A DNA stretch of 64,000 nt, taken from Tenacibaculum jejuense. GTDB lineage: Bacteria; Bacteroidota; Bacteroidia; Flavobacteriales; Flavobacteriaceae. The DNA is taken from contig NZ_LT899436.1 in the NCBI RefSeq assembly GCF_900198195.1, positions 62,001-126,000 on the forward strand. Reading direction: 5' to 3'. The translations under genes and the position numbers were made by a program. Under the pieces are notes generated by a model that had not been told where the DNA came from, did no database searches, and worked only from the letters and a program-made list of their open reading frames with translations. Below are positions 27,115 through 35,288 of this stretch, one piece after another (position 1 is the first letter of the stretch; each line of letters starts with the position of its first letter).

Positions 27115-27185
27115 GATAGGTGCAGGGCTTGAACCTGCGTCCATTCGGGTGAGAGCCGAACGTTCTACCACTGAACTAACCTACC
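27115..27185 (-). tRNA. tRNA-like gene 2, anticodon CTC (Glu by code)
   Basis: A 71-nt cloverleaf on the minus strand. Acceptor GGTAGGT/ACCTATC (one G-U pair), D-stem GTTC/GAAC, anticodon stem TTCGG/CCGAA with the 7-nt loop CTCTCAC (T33, anticodon CTC), variable TGGAC, T-stem GCAGG/CCTGC with loop TTCAAGC. The variable region and most of the T-arm are identical to tRNA-like gene 1, so the two are related by duplication. Flavobacteria normally use a single Glu(TTC) tRNA of different sequence, so a CTC tRNA here is unexpected. The 5' end is 7 nt after the stop codon of the 461-aa gene, so both tRNA-like genes are on its mRNA. Confidence 0.7.
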
Positions 27186-27192
27186 TTATTTT

Positions 27193-28578
27193 TTATCTTG
27201 ATAAAAAATGTACTTTTTTACCTGAGAAATATTTTTGCTTTTTAAGCATTGTTGCCAAATATGGATTAGAAACGACAACACCATGAACTAATTCTGGAGT
27301 AGGTTTAAACTTAACAATTTTGTGTGTTTTCGGTGCAATCCAACCAGATTTATTAGGATCTAATCCTGCTTTTTTACAATACTTAACAACTAATTCTTTA
27401 TTACATTTTTCTTTTCCTTGAAATACTTCCCAAGGTAAAGGAATTTTGTTCCAAACTTCTGTGTTTGGATCTAGATTTCCTCCGGAACTAAAATGCCACG
27501 CAGCAACATCTGCAGCCATTAAACGTAGTACTTTTCCGAAGCAAACTTCATTTAAAATATCATCCATTCCTAAGGCGTAAATAATATTCATCCAATTGTC
27601 TCTGGCTTTATTCCATGCATTAGCTGTATTGTTCCATGTAGTAGAGTCGTTTCCTCTACTAACAATCATAGTTTCACGATTTATATCACTTTTTATCCAA
27701 ATCTTTTCTAAAAACTCAGCAATTTCTTGAAGAATAGAAGTCCATTTACCTAATAATTTTCCTTTTTCTTTGTCTGAAAGATGTTGTAAAACTTCTTTAC
27801 TTGTATAGATATGAGAAATTGCCCACCAATTAGTTTGATTCTTAGTTTTACTTATTACTTGTTTTTTAAATCTGTTGAAAACATTAGTTTCTGAATCAAT
27901 TTCTTTACAACGGTTTAATAGCATGTTCGATATTTCATCGAATGATCTTTCTTGACTAGTATTTGTAAATACACTACGTAAATTGCAACGTGTATTATAG
28001 TAAGCAATAAAACATGCTGTATTGATGTCTTTTTTGAATTCTTCAAAACTTAATGTATGTGATAAACCGTGTTTACCAATCTTTTGAAATTCAATTTTTT
28101 TAATCTCTTTGCTATAAGCAAGTAACTTCTTTTCTAAACGCTTTAAAAGTCTCCATTTTTTATTATACCGTCTTTTACTTATATCTAGCCCTTTTTCTTT
28201 TCTCTGATGTTTATTTAAACGATCGCCAAGAAAATTATTTGCACCAAATTCTTTATTAATCAAAGGAGATATGTCTTTAATAAATAGTTCAATTTGATCG
28301 ATATCGTTGTAATCTATTTTTCTTTTGATATTTAAGTCAAAAATTTCAATTGCTTTTTTAATTTGTTTTTCTGCTCCAATAGCAGTGGCAAATTCTTGCA
28401 TCATAGATGTATAACCAAAGAATACATTTTTAAGAGAACCTTTAGATGCTTTTTTTAAAATGATTTTCTCTTCAGGAGATAATTGATCTCCTAAAAGCTC
28501 TTGAATCATTTGAGCTACATCTTCTGGACGTTTTCTCTGTATTAGTGTTTTATGTAAATCTTTTATCGTATTCATCAT
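27193..28578 (-). CDS. Unrecognised 461-aa protein cotranscribed with two tRNA-like genes
   Basis: A soluble protein without signal peptide. The first 200 residues are helical and very basic (ISKRRYNKKWRLLKRLEKKL), as expected of an RNA-binding region. The second half has highly specific-looking motifs: SRGNDSTTWNNTANAWNKAR, then FGKVLRLMAADVAAWHFSSG, then PTPELVHGVVVSNPYLATML. I believe that proteins with such motifs occur in other bacterial phyla but I cannot name the family. It does not show the TROVE (Ro60) signature. The stop codon lies 7 nt before tRNA-like gene 2, and no promoter fits in between, so protein and RNAs form one transcription unit closed by the terminator at 26997. A role in handling, processing or guarding the RNAs is inferred from context only. 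Confidence 0.75.
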   Translation of the reverse strand: MMNTIKDLHKTLIQRKRPEDVAQMIQELLGDQLSPEEKIILKKASKGSLKNVFFGYTSMMQEFATAIGAEKQIKKAIEIFDLNIKRKIDYNDIDQIELFIKDISPLINKEFGANNFLGDRLNKHQRKEKGLDISKRRYNKKWRLLKRLEKKLLAYSKEIKKIEFQKIGKHGLSHTLSFEEFKKDINTACFIAYYNTRCNLRSVFTNTSQERSFDEISNMLLNRCKEIDSETNVFNRFKKQVISKTKNQTNWWAISHIYTSKEVLQHLSDKEKGKLLGKWTSILQEIAEFLEKIWIKSDINRETMIVSRGNDSTTWNNTANAWNKARDNWMNIIYALGMDDILNEVCFGKVLRLMAADVAAWHFSSGGNLDPNTEVWNKIPLPWEVFQGKEKCNKELVVKYCKKAGLDPNKSGWIAPKTHKIVKFKPTPELVHGVVVSNPYLATMLKKQKYFSGKKVHFLSR

Positions 28579-28599
28579 CGATGATTTTTAATTACAGTA

Positions 28600-28607
28600 C
28601 AAGATTA
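28600..28607 (-). promoter_or_regulatory. Candidate -7 element of the tRNA-like operon
   Basis: TAATCTTG on the minus strand, one mismatch from TAnnTTTG, 21 nt before the start codon of the 461-aa gene. Confidence 0.35.
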
Positions 28608-28673
28608 CAGGTTTATTGCGCATTCTTTTTGCGTAGAATAAATTATTTCATTTTTTTAGAAAATGCATGCACT

Positions 28674-29765
28674 TTACTTTTGTTGTACAATCATTTCGTG
28701 AGCTTTTATTAAGTTTTTTATACCAGAGTCCATATTTCTGTTTTTTAACCAAAGTCCAGTTGATAACAATGAATTACCTGTAAAATTTTGTTCGGTAAGT
28801 ACTAAGTTTTGTTTTGGGTTTATCATTAAGAAACGTTCTCCATAACCATCAGACCATACTGTTTCTGTATTAGAATCAATCCACCATTGATATCCAAATC
28901 CATCATAACGACCATAATTAATATGGTTTTCTTTTAAGTTACTGTGTGAGGTTATACTTTTTCTAATCCATGTTTCAGATACAATTTGTTTCCCGTTCCA
29001 AACACCTTCATTAGCAACCATTGCACCAATTCTAGCTAAATCTCTTGTGCTTAAAAACAGATAATATTGTTTATGTTTTGATGGTTTTTTGGGTAAAAAC
29101 CAAGGAGCGCCAACAATCACATTGTTTTCAGAAAAATCTTGTAAACCTATAGGTTTTGCTAAATATTTTTCCATAAAACTTCCAATAGACATTTTGGTTT
29201 CTTGTGTAAAAATGGTTCCTAAAGCATTTGCATCGAAATTATTGGAGAAAAAATAAGTTCCAGGAGCATGACTTTCTCTTTTGGGTCTATCTGTTATTTG
29301 TGAATCATGTTCTCCTTGTGAAGGTAAAAATATACCAGATTTAAACATTAAAAGATCTTGTATTGTAGCTGTTTTTTCTTGCTTTGTTAGAGGGACAATT
29401 TCATCGATTTTAAGCTCATTTAATGTTTTATGAATATCAATCAAACCTTTGTCAACTGCAATTCCATATAATAAGCCTAAAATGGATTTTCGAATAGATG
29501 CTGTATTCATGATTTTATCTGTATGACCATATTCGTAAATAATCTTTTCATTTTTCAGAATAACTATAGAGCGTGTTCTTGAAGGTTTTGTTTTAGGTGT
29601 TAATACATTTCGAATTTCTTGAGGAAGAGGTTTTCCATAAGTTAATCTTGTTTGATATTTTGGATTTGGATTACTAACTCTTGGAACTACTAAATAAACG
29701 AAAAATACGATTAGTAGTAAAAGAATGCTTAAAAGTGTTCTTTTGATAATTTTTTTAGTTCTCAT
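28674..29765 (-). CDS. Beta-lactamase-fold serine hydrolase, membrane-anchored
   Basis: A 363-residue class C beta-lactamase/penicillin-binding-protein-like hydrolase. Residues 10-28 are a membrane anchor. The nucleophile motif is Ser90-Ile-Arg-Lys93 in NTASIRKSILG; a Y/F-S-N motif occurs in YFFSNNFDAN; the third motif is the family's W-x-D-G-Y-G (VWSDGYGERFL). Members are esterases or peptidases rather than resistance enzymes. It faces the periplasm. The amidohydrolase gene upstream ends 4 nt before its start, so they are one operon. Confidence 0.85.
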   Translation of the reverse strand: MRTKKIIKRTLLSILLLLIVFFVYLVVPRVSNPNPKYQTRLTYGKPLPQEIRNVLTPKTKPSRTRSIVILKNEKIIYEYGHTDKIMNTASIRKSILGLLYGIAVDKGLIDIHKTLNELKIDEIVPLTKQEKTATIQDLLMFKSGIFLPSQGEHDSQITDRPKRESHAPGTYFFSNNFDANALGTIFTQETKMSIGSFMEKYLAKPIGLQDFSENNVIVGAPWFLPKKPSKHKQYYLFLSTRDLARIGAMVANEGVWNGKQIVSETWIRKSITSHSNLKENHINYGRYDGFGYQWWIDSNTETVWSDGYGERFLMINPKQNLVLTEQNFTGNSLLSTGLWLKNRNMDSGIKNLIKAHEMIVQQK

Positions 29766-29769
29766 ATGT

Positions 29770-31299
29770 CTATTTTAAATACTTGTCAATTTTTATTTTT
29801 CTACTTCTATTGTTAGCGTTTTTCACAGCTTTTAAAATGTTGTTTAATGCCAATCGATTTAGATATTTTCCATTGGTAATTACAGCTTCTATACTTTGTG
29901 AATTTCTTATATTTTCTAGCGGATTTTTATTTAGAAGTACTAAATCTGCGCGATAATTAACTTCAATTTTTCCAGTAGTTTCATTCATCCAGTCAGCCGT
30001 TGCGGAAGTTGTAGCTTTTAATATTTCTGCATTTGTTAAACCAATTTCACTAAGTGTAAGCAGTTCTTCGTGTAATGAAAAACCAGGAACAGCTCCAGCT
30101 GCTCCATTTGCATCTGTACCGGCTGTAATTATTACATTATTTCGTACTAATGCTTTTGTAACGATATCTAGAGCTTTTGCAAACGTTTTTAGATAGGCGC
30201 TAACTTCAGTTTTTTGTTTTTCTGTAAGATCACCAGAGTATTCATATGAATTGTTTCCAGGAAGCCATCCTTTCGAAATAGATGAACCTTCAACCCAACC
30301 CGGATTTTGATATTCTAAAGCAATAGTTTTAAGGTAATCTGCTAAATGAAAAGCTTGTTTAGCCACACTTTTATTTGTAGAAACTGTAGTGGATATTGTA
30401 ATATTATTCTCTTGTAATTTTACAGCAATATGATCTGCTTTTCCTTCTAAATGTTTAAGAAAATCATCTGCATTTTTAGAAGTAATTCGTCCGTAGCTTA
30501 ACATAGAAGCATAGGTAATGGATTCTACATGTGATAATTGTGATTGACCAGAAGTATAAAGTTCCTCAAGAGTAATAGGAATAGGTAAATGTCCAATAAC
30601 AGGAATGTTTATTTTTTTAGCTTCATCTATAACTGCATAATAATTCGTTTTATTAAGATCGGAGCTTAACTTAATGGCTTTATAACCTTTGTTTTTATAA
30701 TAATGAACCGCTTTTCTTGCTGCTTTGGGAGTGGTATAATTTTGATGACGTCTTTCCATCCAACTTCTAAAGTTAGCTTTCATGCCTTTTTGGCTACTAA
30801 GTTTGGGTGAAGCGATATAAATATTTGGTCCGATAGCTCCGTTATCAATTTCTTTTTGATATTCAAAATGCTCTTTCATTCCTGTCATTTCTCCCAAATG
30901 AGTAATCCCATTGGCGATATAAAGTAGTAAGTCGTTTTTACTTTTCTTTAAATGCACATGAGAATCAATTAATCCAGGAATTAAGTATTTGTTGTCTCCA
31001 TTAATTTTATGAAACTCGTTAGCTACAGGAATGCTATCTGAATGAATAGCAATGATTTTTTTGTCTTCTACTAAAACCGTTTGATTAGGAATCATAACTT
31101 CTGAATTAGTACTGAGAATATTCACATTTGTTATAGCTAATTTTCCTGAAATAGTTTTGAATTGTGAAGTGTCTACAATTTCAGTGTGTGCACCTAAAAC
31201 ATGATTTATTTCTGATTGAAAGTGAAAGTATAAACCAAAATCGACGAGTAAGATGATTGAAAAAATACCTAATATCCATTTTTTAACTATTGATTTCAT
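29770..31299 (-). CDS. Membrane-anchored amidohydrolase-superfamily protein
   Basis: A 509-residue protein with an N-terminal membrane segment (residues 6-24). The metal-dependent amidohydrolase barrel is indicated by the strand-1 motif LIPGLIDSHVHL (HxH) after a beta-sandwich (LAITNVNILSTNSEVMIPNQ), a later His in PVIGHLPIPI, another His in QLSHVESITY, and the strand-8 Asp in TAGTDANGA. The C-terminal ADLVLLNKNPLENIRNSQ returns to the sandwich, as in the imidazolonepropionase/dipeptidase-like branch. Substrate unknown. The adjacent serine hydrolase suggests a shared extracytoplasmic degradation pathway. Confidence 0.85.
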   Translation of the reverse strand: MKSIVKKWILGIFSIILLVDFGLYFHFQSEINHVLGAHTEIVDTSQFKTISGKLAITNVNILSTNSEVMIPNQTVLVEDKKIIAIHSDSIPVANEFHKINGDNKYLIPGLIDSHVHLKKSKNDLLLYIANGITHLGEMTGMKEHFEYQKEIDNGAIGPNIYIASPKLSSQKGMKANFRSWMERRHQNYTTPKAARKAVHYYKNKGYKAIKLSSDLNKTNYYAVIDEAKKINIPVIGHLPIPITLEELYTSGQSQLSHVESITYASMLSYGRITSKNADDFLKHLEGKADHIAVKLQENNITISTTVSTNKSVAKQAFHLADYLKTIALEYQNPGWVEGSSISKGWLPGNNSYEYSGDLTEKQKTEVSAYLKTFAKALDIVTKALVRNNVIITAGTDANGAAGAVPGFSLHEELLTLSEIGLTNAEILKATTSATADWMNETTGKIEVNYRADLVLLNKNPLENIRNSQSIEAVITNGKYLNRLALNNILKAVKNANNRSRKIKIDKYLK

Positions 31300-31394
31300 A
31301 TGTCTATCGTTTGAATTGTTTTAGCAAAAGACAGTAGAAATCTTTATTTAGTTACTTACAAAACCCTTGAAAACACTATCAAAAAAGGTTTTGA

Positions 31395-31434
31395 GAGTAC
31401 AAAAAACAAAAAAGAAGGTCTAAAGACCTTCTTT
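31395..31434 (-). terminator. Rho-independent terminator after the decarboxylase gene
   Basis: Arms AGAAGGTC (31413-31420) and GACCTTCT (31425-31432) around a 4-nt loop, with a long T-tract on the minus strand. Confidence 0.85.
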
Positions 31435-31457
31435 TCAATTCATGTAAAACGTAAGTA

Positions 31458-32759
31458 TTATTTATTAAACAATACAGAAGCTTGTCCGTATTGAAAATGG
31501 ATAGGGTTATGTCCGGGGTCGTTTTTATACATATAAATATCTGCTGGTGGTTTTTGGAATAACATAATAATATCTGAACCACCAAATCTGAATTTTCCAA
31601 ATTCTTGTCCTTTAACAACAGTTTTCCCCTGTAATTCTGTGTACATATCTACACCAGAAACTTGACACATTCCAATAGGTAAAATAGCTACTTTACCAAC
31701 TTCTGGCCCTGCATCCATAATTACAATACCTCTGGCTTGGTTAAATTCGTAACCATCTTCTGCACCATCTGGAGCATCCCATTGTCCGTTTTCTTGTAAT
31801 TCAACATTTAAAAATACCTGTCCTTGTACAGGAATAATTTCTAAGATTTCTCCACTTACAGGTGTGTGAAAACGGTGATAATCGAAAGGACTTAAGAAAT
31901 AATGCACGAATGTTCCTCCATAAAAATCATCACTATATTTACTAAATTCTAAAAGTTGATCAACAGTTCCAATAGTATGAGTTCCTTTTAAAGAAACTTT
32001 GGTTTCAACACCTTTCTCATCTAAAACATTTCCGTTGTTATCGATTGGATAAAATTGTTTGTAAGTACAGTCTGCAGGTGATGTAATTACAGTATTATCG
32101 TTTGGAGCTGTAATTGGACGTAAAGGACTTATTCCTGTTTCTGGATCTGCATCATTAAACTCTCTATAAAAGAATTCGTTGAATGTTTTCCAAGTTTTTT
32201 CGTTTTTAGCATATAATGGGAAATTATACATAGTATCGTATTTAAACGATTGTAAACTTTCTTTAGTTAAAGAAGCTTCTGTATCTAAGAAATTACCCCA
32301 AGCTTGTGCAAAATCTACCAACCAATTTGCAAATTTTTCAAAGCTTTGCATTGTTAATTCTGTTCCAGGAACTTTTTGATCAATTAACCAATAAGATTGG
32401 CACAATAAATCATATACTTTCTGATTGTATCCATTTTTTTGATCGTTACTTTTCCAAGCATTCGGATAGTTTGGATCATTACTTTCGTTAGGAACTAAAC
32501 GAACATATAAATCTAAATAATCTAAATAAGCTTCAACAGTTGTTGGCCATCCATTTCCTTGAAAAACATTATCTATTGCATGATATAAATCTGAGTTTAA
32601 TTTTTCTTTAGCTTCAGTTGAGGCAACGAGTAAAGAAGCTTCTAAAGCAGCGGTCATTCTTACATCTTCAGAAAGAATTTGCTTTAATTTAGCAACTACA
32701 GGGGCGTGTTCATGTGTTCCAATTGGAACTACTACAGTTTTTTGCGTTTGAGTTTCCAT
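31458..32759 (-). CDS. Phosphatidylserine-decarboxylase-family enzyme with N-terminal PSDC domain
   Basis: A 433-residue protein. Residues about 1-190 are a helical domain (VYDLLCQSYWLIDQKVPGTE, FEKFANWLVDFAQAWGNFLD) resembling the PSDC-associated domain (Pfam PF12588) found in PsiD-like tryptophan decarboxylases and relatives. Residues 200-433 are the catalytic domain: FNEFFYREF, FHTPVSGEILEI (the catalytic His) and, near the C-terminus, FRFGGSDIIMLFQ, in which GGSD replaces the usual LGST self-cleavage site that forms the pyruvoyl group (Ser retained). No membrane segment is seen, unlike true Psd. Housekeeping lipid decarboxylase is therefore unlikely; an amino-acid or other decarboxylase is more plausible. 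Monocistronic. Confidence 0.82.
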   Translation of the reverse strand: METQTQKTVVVPIGTHEHAPVVAKLKQILSEDVRMTAALEASLLVASTEAKEKLNSDLYHAIDNVFQGNGWPTTVEAYLDYLDLYVRLVPNESNDPNYPNAWKSNDQKNGYNQKVYDLLCQSYWLIDQKVPGTELTMQSFEKFANWLVDFAQAWGNFLDTEASLTKESLQSFKYDTMYNFPLYAKNEKTWKTFNEFFYREFNDADPETGISPLRPITAPNDNTVITSPADCTYKQFYPIDNNGNVLDEKGVETKVSLKGTHTIGTVDQLLEFSKYSDDFYGGTFVHYFLSPFDYHRFHTPVSGEILEIIPVQGQVFLNVELQENGQWDAPDGAEDGYEFNQARGIVIMDAGPEVGKVAILPIGMCQVSGVDMYTELQGKTVVKGQEFGKFRFGGSDIIMLFQKPPADIYMYKNDPGHNPIHFQYGQASVLFNK

Positions 32760-32918
32760 ACGTGTTTTGGTTATTAATGATATTTAAAGTTCTTAAAAAC
32801 ACGTGTTTAATTGAGTTAAAAAGCCATAAAAGGTTGATTTTTAATCATGGTCGATTAAGATTTGAGCATGAAAAATCTTGATTTAATTTTCTATCCAAAC
32901 AAATTTGTGTGAGAAGAT

Positions 32919-33674
32919 TTATTCAATAACTATTGCTAAATTATGTTGATTGTCTTTTATGTAATTTAAAAGATGTTCTTCTAGTGCTTTATCTTTTTCC
33001 ATAGCATTAAATACTAAATTTTTTACATGAAGTAGAGAATCTTTGGTGGTTGCATTTATCGATCTTATAGCTTCGCTACGATGCTTTTCTAAACTATTCA
33101 TAAACTCAGGAGTCTCTTTTATGTTTTCATTCATTAAACGTTCGAAAATGGCTTCATAAACGATAGCTTCTAATAAAGTGAAATCTTTGTGTTGTAATTC
33201 AATATCTTTTAAACCATTAATTCCAACACAAATTTTAGTGTTATAAATATTTCCCTTTTTTTCAGACAAGAAGAATTTAGAAGCAACTTTCATTAATTCT
33301 TTTTTAGTGAAAGTTTTCTTCTCGTTTTTGTTGTAGAATGTTTTATAAAAATAGCTTTTGAATTTTTTATTCTCCAATTGAGCTGCAAAAATTGCATTAG
33401 CTTTAGTGTTGTCTGGTAATACTTTTGAGACAGAATCTATTGAAATTTTGTTAGTCAGTAAATACTCATATCTTCTAGGTGTTCTGTTAATTTTAGCACT
33501 AATACTGTCACCAGTTTTAACTAATTCTGTATTAACAAATTGAAGATTTTTTCCTTCGTATTCAAAGTTTTCAATTTTTAATTGTACATAATCACTAATA
33601 TTAAAAGACGGGGTCTTTTTCTGACAACTGAAAAAGAACATAGAAAACAAAAGTATAACAGTTAGGTTTTTCAT
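32919..33674 (-). CDS. Putative lipoprotein, unknown function
   Basis: Start chosen at 33674 (MKNLTVILLFSMFFFSC), which gives a standard lipoprotein signal with lipobox FFSC and a mature part that begins QKKTPSF; an upstream in-frame ATG at 33734 would add 20 residues with an odd hydrophobic run. The remaining 230 residues are alpha/beta, lysine-rich, with a repeat-like helix (FEYEGKNLQFVNTELVKTGD) in the front half and helices rich in Glu/Lys at the end. Family not recognised. It lies at the foot of the metal cluster on the same strand but is separated from it by about 100 bp. Confidence 0.65.
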   Translation of the reverse strand: MKNLTVILLFSMFFFSCQKKTPSFNISDYVQLKIENFEYEGKNLQFVNTELVKTGDSISAKINRTPRRYEYLLTNKISIDSVSKVLPDNTKANAIFAAQLENKKFKSYFYKTFYNKNEKKTFTKKELMKVASKFFLSEKKGNIYNTKICVGINGLKDIELQHKDFTLLEAIVYEAIFERLMNENIKETPEFMNSLEKHRSEAIRSINATTKDSLLHVKNLVFNAMEKDKALEEHLLNYIKDNQHNLAIVIE

Positions 33675-33778
33675 AGTATCATAATTTATAAGCAATTTTG
33701 TAAAGGAAAACCTTACAAAAAAGAAAAACAACAAAAAGTTAATTTTATTGTTTTTAATTTATGCTATGAATTATTTTT

Positions 33779-34357
33779 TTAAGTGAGCATTCCAATAAGT
33801 ATTGTAGCAGCTATACCAAACCCAGCACCTGAAATAAAAGTGTTCCACTTTGAATGTTCTCCATTTAAAATTCTACTGTATAAGAATAAAATTATAGTAA
33901 AAATAGCGACTATAAATAATTGACCAACTTCAATACCAAGGTTAAAAGCAAAAAGAGGAATAATAATATCACTATTAAACATCATTATCTTAAATCCAGA
34001 TGCAAAAGCTAACCCGTGTATCAAACCAAATATTAATGCAATAGCGTATTTGATATTTTTATTAGAAAATTTTCCTTCTTTCTTATAATTTATAACATTA
34101 CTCATGGCTGTAAACATGATTGTAATTGGTATAAGTAGTTCGACAATTTCAGGATTACTTGGCACATAATCTAAAGAACTAATAATTAAAGTTAAACTAT
34201 GACCTATGGTGAAAGCGGTTACAATTATTAGTATCTGTTTCCATTGTTTTAGCTTAAAAGCAGCACATAATGTAACGACAAAAAGTAAATGATCGTAAGC
34301 TTTAATATCTACAATATGATGCCAGCCATTAGTAAAAAAAGTAAGAAAATTGTCCAT
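33779..34357 (-). CDS. HupE/UreJ-family membrane protein
   Basis: A 192-residue inner-membrane protein with about six segments. The family signature is present: a first His-rich segment NGWHHIVDIKAYDHLLFVVT, FTIGHSLTLIIS and LIHGLAFASGFKIM, where conserved histidines are thought to bind transition metal (nickel or cobalt in characterised relatives). It probably moves or senses a transition metal. The gene is the last of three read from 35191; it begins 11 nt after the DUF6702 stop. Confidence 0.85.
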   Translation of the reverse strand: MDNFLTFFTNGWHHIVDIKAYDHLLFVVTLCAAFKLKQWKQILIIVTAFTIGHSLTLIISSLDYVPSNPEIVELLIPITIMFTAMSNVINYKKEGKFSNKNIKYAIALIFGLIHGLAFASGFKIMMFNSDIIIPLFAFNLGIEVGQLFIVAIFTIILFLYSRILNGEHSKWNTFISGAGFGIAATILIGMLT

Positions 34358-34368
34358 GTAATAAAATA

Positions 34369-34875
34369 TTAGAAAGTATGATCGTAAGAATCTTCTATTT
34401 TCGTGGTTTCAAAGTAAAGTGATTTGAAGTAAGGAGGAAATCTAAGTTCCATTCTATTGGATTGAACAAAACCAAACACATTAAAAAGAAGTGTGTTTTT
34501 TAACTTTAGTTGATCTCCCTTTTTTACATTGAAATTAGTCTTAGAAAATTTTATTGTTAATACATTAAATACTTTATGTACTTGTGAACTTTCATAATTA
34601 AAAGGAAATCTTTTACCGTTTATTTCAACTACGTAAAACTCTTTAAAGTAATTTTCAATATCAGATATATCTCTTTCTTTAAGATTATTAACGTTAATCA
34701 CTTTTCCTAAACTCCTAAGAAAATCATCGATAAAGACTTTACATTCTACTCTTAATTTTTTCTCATTGGCATTATACTCGATAAGTGAAGAGGTTATTTT
34801 AAGAGCATGTGTAAACGAAGAGAAAGTAAAAAGAATCCCAACAAGAAGAAAGCCGATGTATAATTTTCGTTTCAT
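34369..34875 (-). CDS. DUF6702 family secreted protein
   Basis: A 168-residue exported protein. Signal peptide residues 1-24 end at FTHALK. The mature protein begins ITSSLIEYNANEKKLRVECK, the conserved start of the DUF6702 family seen in Flavobacteria next to HupE/UreJ genes. The fold is predicted beta-rich, and the function is unknown; in this context it may hand a metal ion to the HupE-type protein. The gene lies 7 nt after the HMA lipoprotein gene and 11 nt before the hupE-like gene. Confidence 0.8.
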   Translation of the reverse strand: MKRKLYIGFLLVGILFTFSSFTHALKITSSLIEYNANEKKLRVECKVFIDDFLRSLGKVINVNNLKERDISDIENYFKEFYVVEINGKRFPFNYESSQVHKVFNVLTIKFSKTNFNVKKGDQLKLKNTLLFNVFGFVQSNRMELRFPPYFKSLYFETTKIEDSYDHTF

Positions 34876-34882
34876 TCTATTA

Positions 34883-35191
34883 TTATTTACAAGGTATTTT
34901 ATGGGCCAAGTGTTTGACTGTATTTTCTAGTGTATTAGAATTTGTAATTTCAGGATTGTAAACAATTGATACTTCTTTGGTATGTAAGTTCAATATAGTT
35001 TGTTTTACACCTTTAAGATCAACTAAACCACCTTCAATAACTTTTTGACAATTTTGACAACCCGCTTTAGGAACAGCAACAACCAACAGAGAGTCTTTAT
35101 CAGTTTTTGATATAGTTCTTGTTTCGGGTTTTATTTTATTACAAGAAATGATAAATAAAACGATTAAAAATACAGAAGATGCCTTTTTCAT
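34883..35191 (-). CDS. HMA-domain lipoprotein (metal-binding)
   Basis: A 102-residue exported protein. Residues 1-17 are a lipoprotein signal (LIVLFIISC). The mature part is a heavy-metal-associated (HMA) domain with the metal site Cys45-x-x-Cys48 in PKAGCQNCQK and the beta-alpha-beta pattern VKQTILNLHTKEVSIVYN. It probably binds copper or zinc in the periplasm. It leads the operon with DUF6702 and HupE/UreJ, under the promoter at 35227 and the inverted repeat at 35253. Confidence 0.85.
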   Translation of the reverse strand: MKKASSVFLIVLFIISCNKIKPETRTISKTDKDSLLVVAVPKAGCQNCQKVIEGGLVDLKGVKQTILNLHTKEVSIVYNPEITNSNTLENTVKHLAHKIPCK

Positions 35192-35226
35192 GATTTGACC
35201 TTAAAATAGTTTATAACTATTATTTC

Positions 35227-35234
35227 CAAAGATA
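35227..35234 (-). promoter_or_regulatory. -7 element of the HMA-DUF6702-HupE operon
   Basis: TATCTTTG on the minus strand, a perfect TAnnTTTG, 35 nt before the start. The inverted repeat at 35253-35265 sits where the -33 element should be. Confidence 0.6.
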
Positions 35235-35252
35235 GAAAAAAACATCCTAAAA

Positions 35253-35265
35253 GCAACAGTGTTGC
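35253..35265. promoter_or_regulatory. Operator candidate A, perfect inverted repeat GCAAC-N3-GTTGC
   Basis: GCAACAGTGTTGC, 18 nt upstream of the -7 element, overlapping the -33 position. A related repeat (40723-40735) lies at the same place in the other metal operon. A Fur-superfamily repressor such as Zur is a candidate binder (inference). Confidence 0.6.
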
Positions 35266-35288
35266 ATTAAAAGAAAAAACGATATGAT

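Noticed and set aside
26905..27132. 75-residue plus-strand ORF across the tRNA-like genes
   Set aside because: It is translated from the antisense of the tRNA-like genes (reads RARTCVHPVQEPGALP), a known artefact.
27193..28578. Assignment of the 461-aa protein to the TROVE/Ro60 family
   Set aside because: The context of tRNA-like RNAs suggested it, but the sequence lacks the TROVE pattern and the vWA domain, so no family is claimed.
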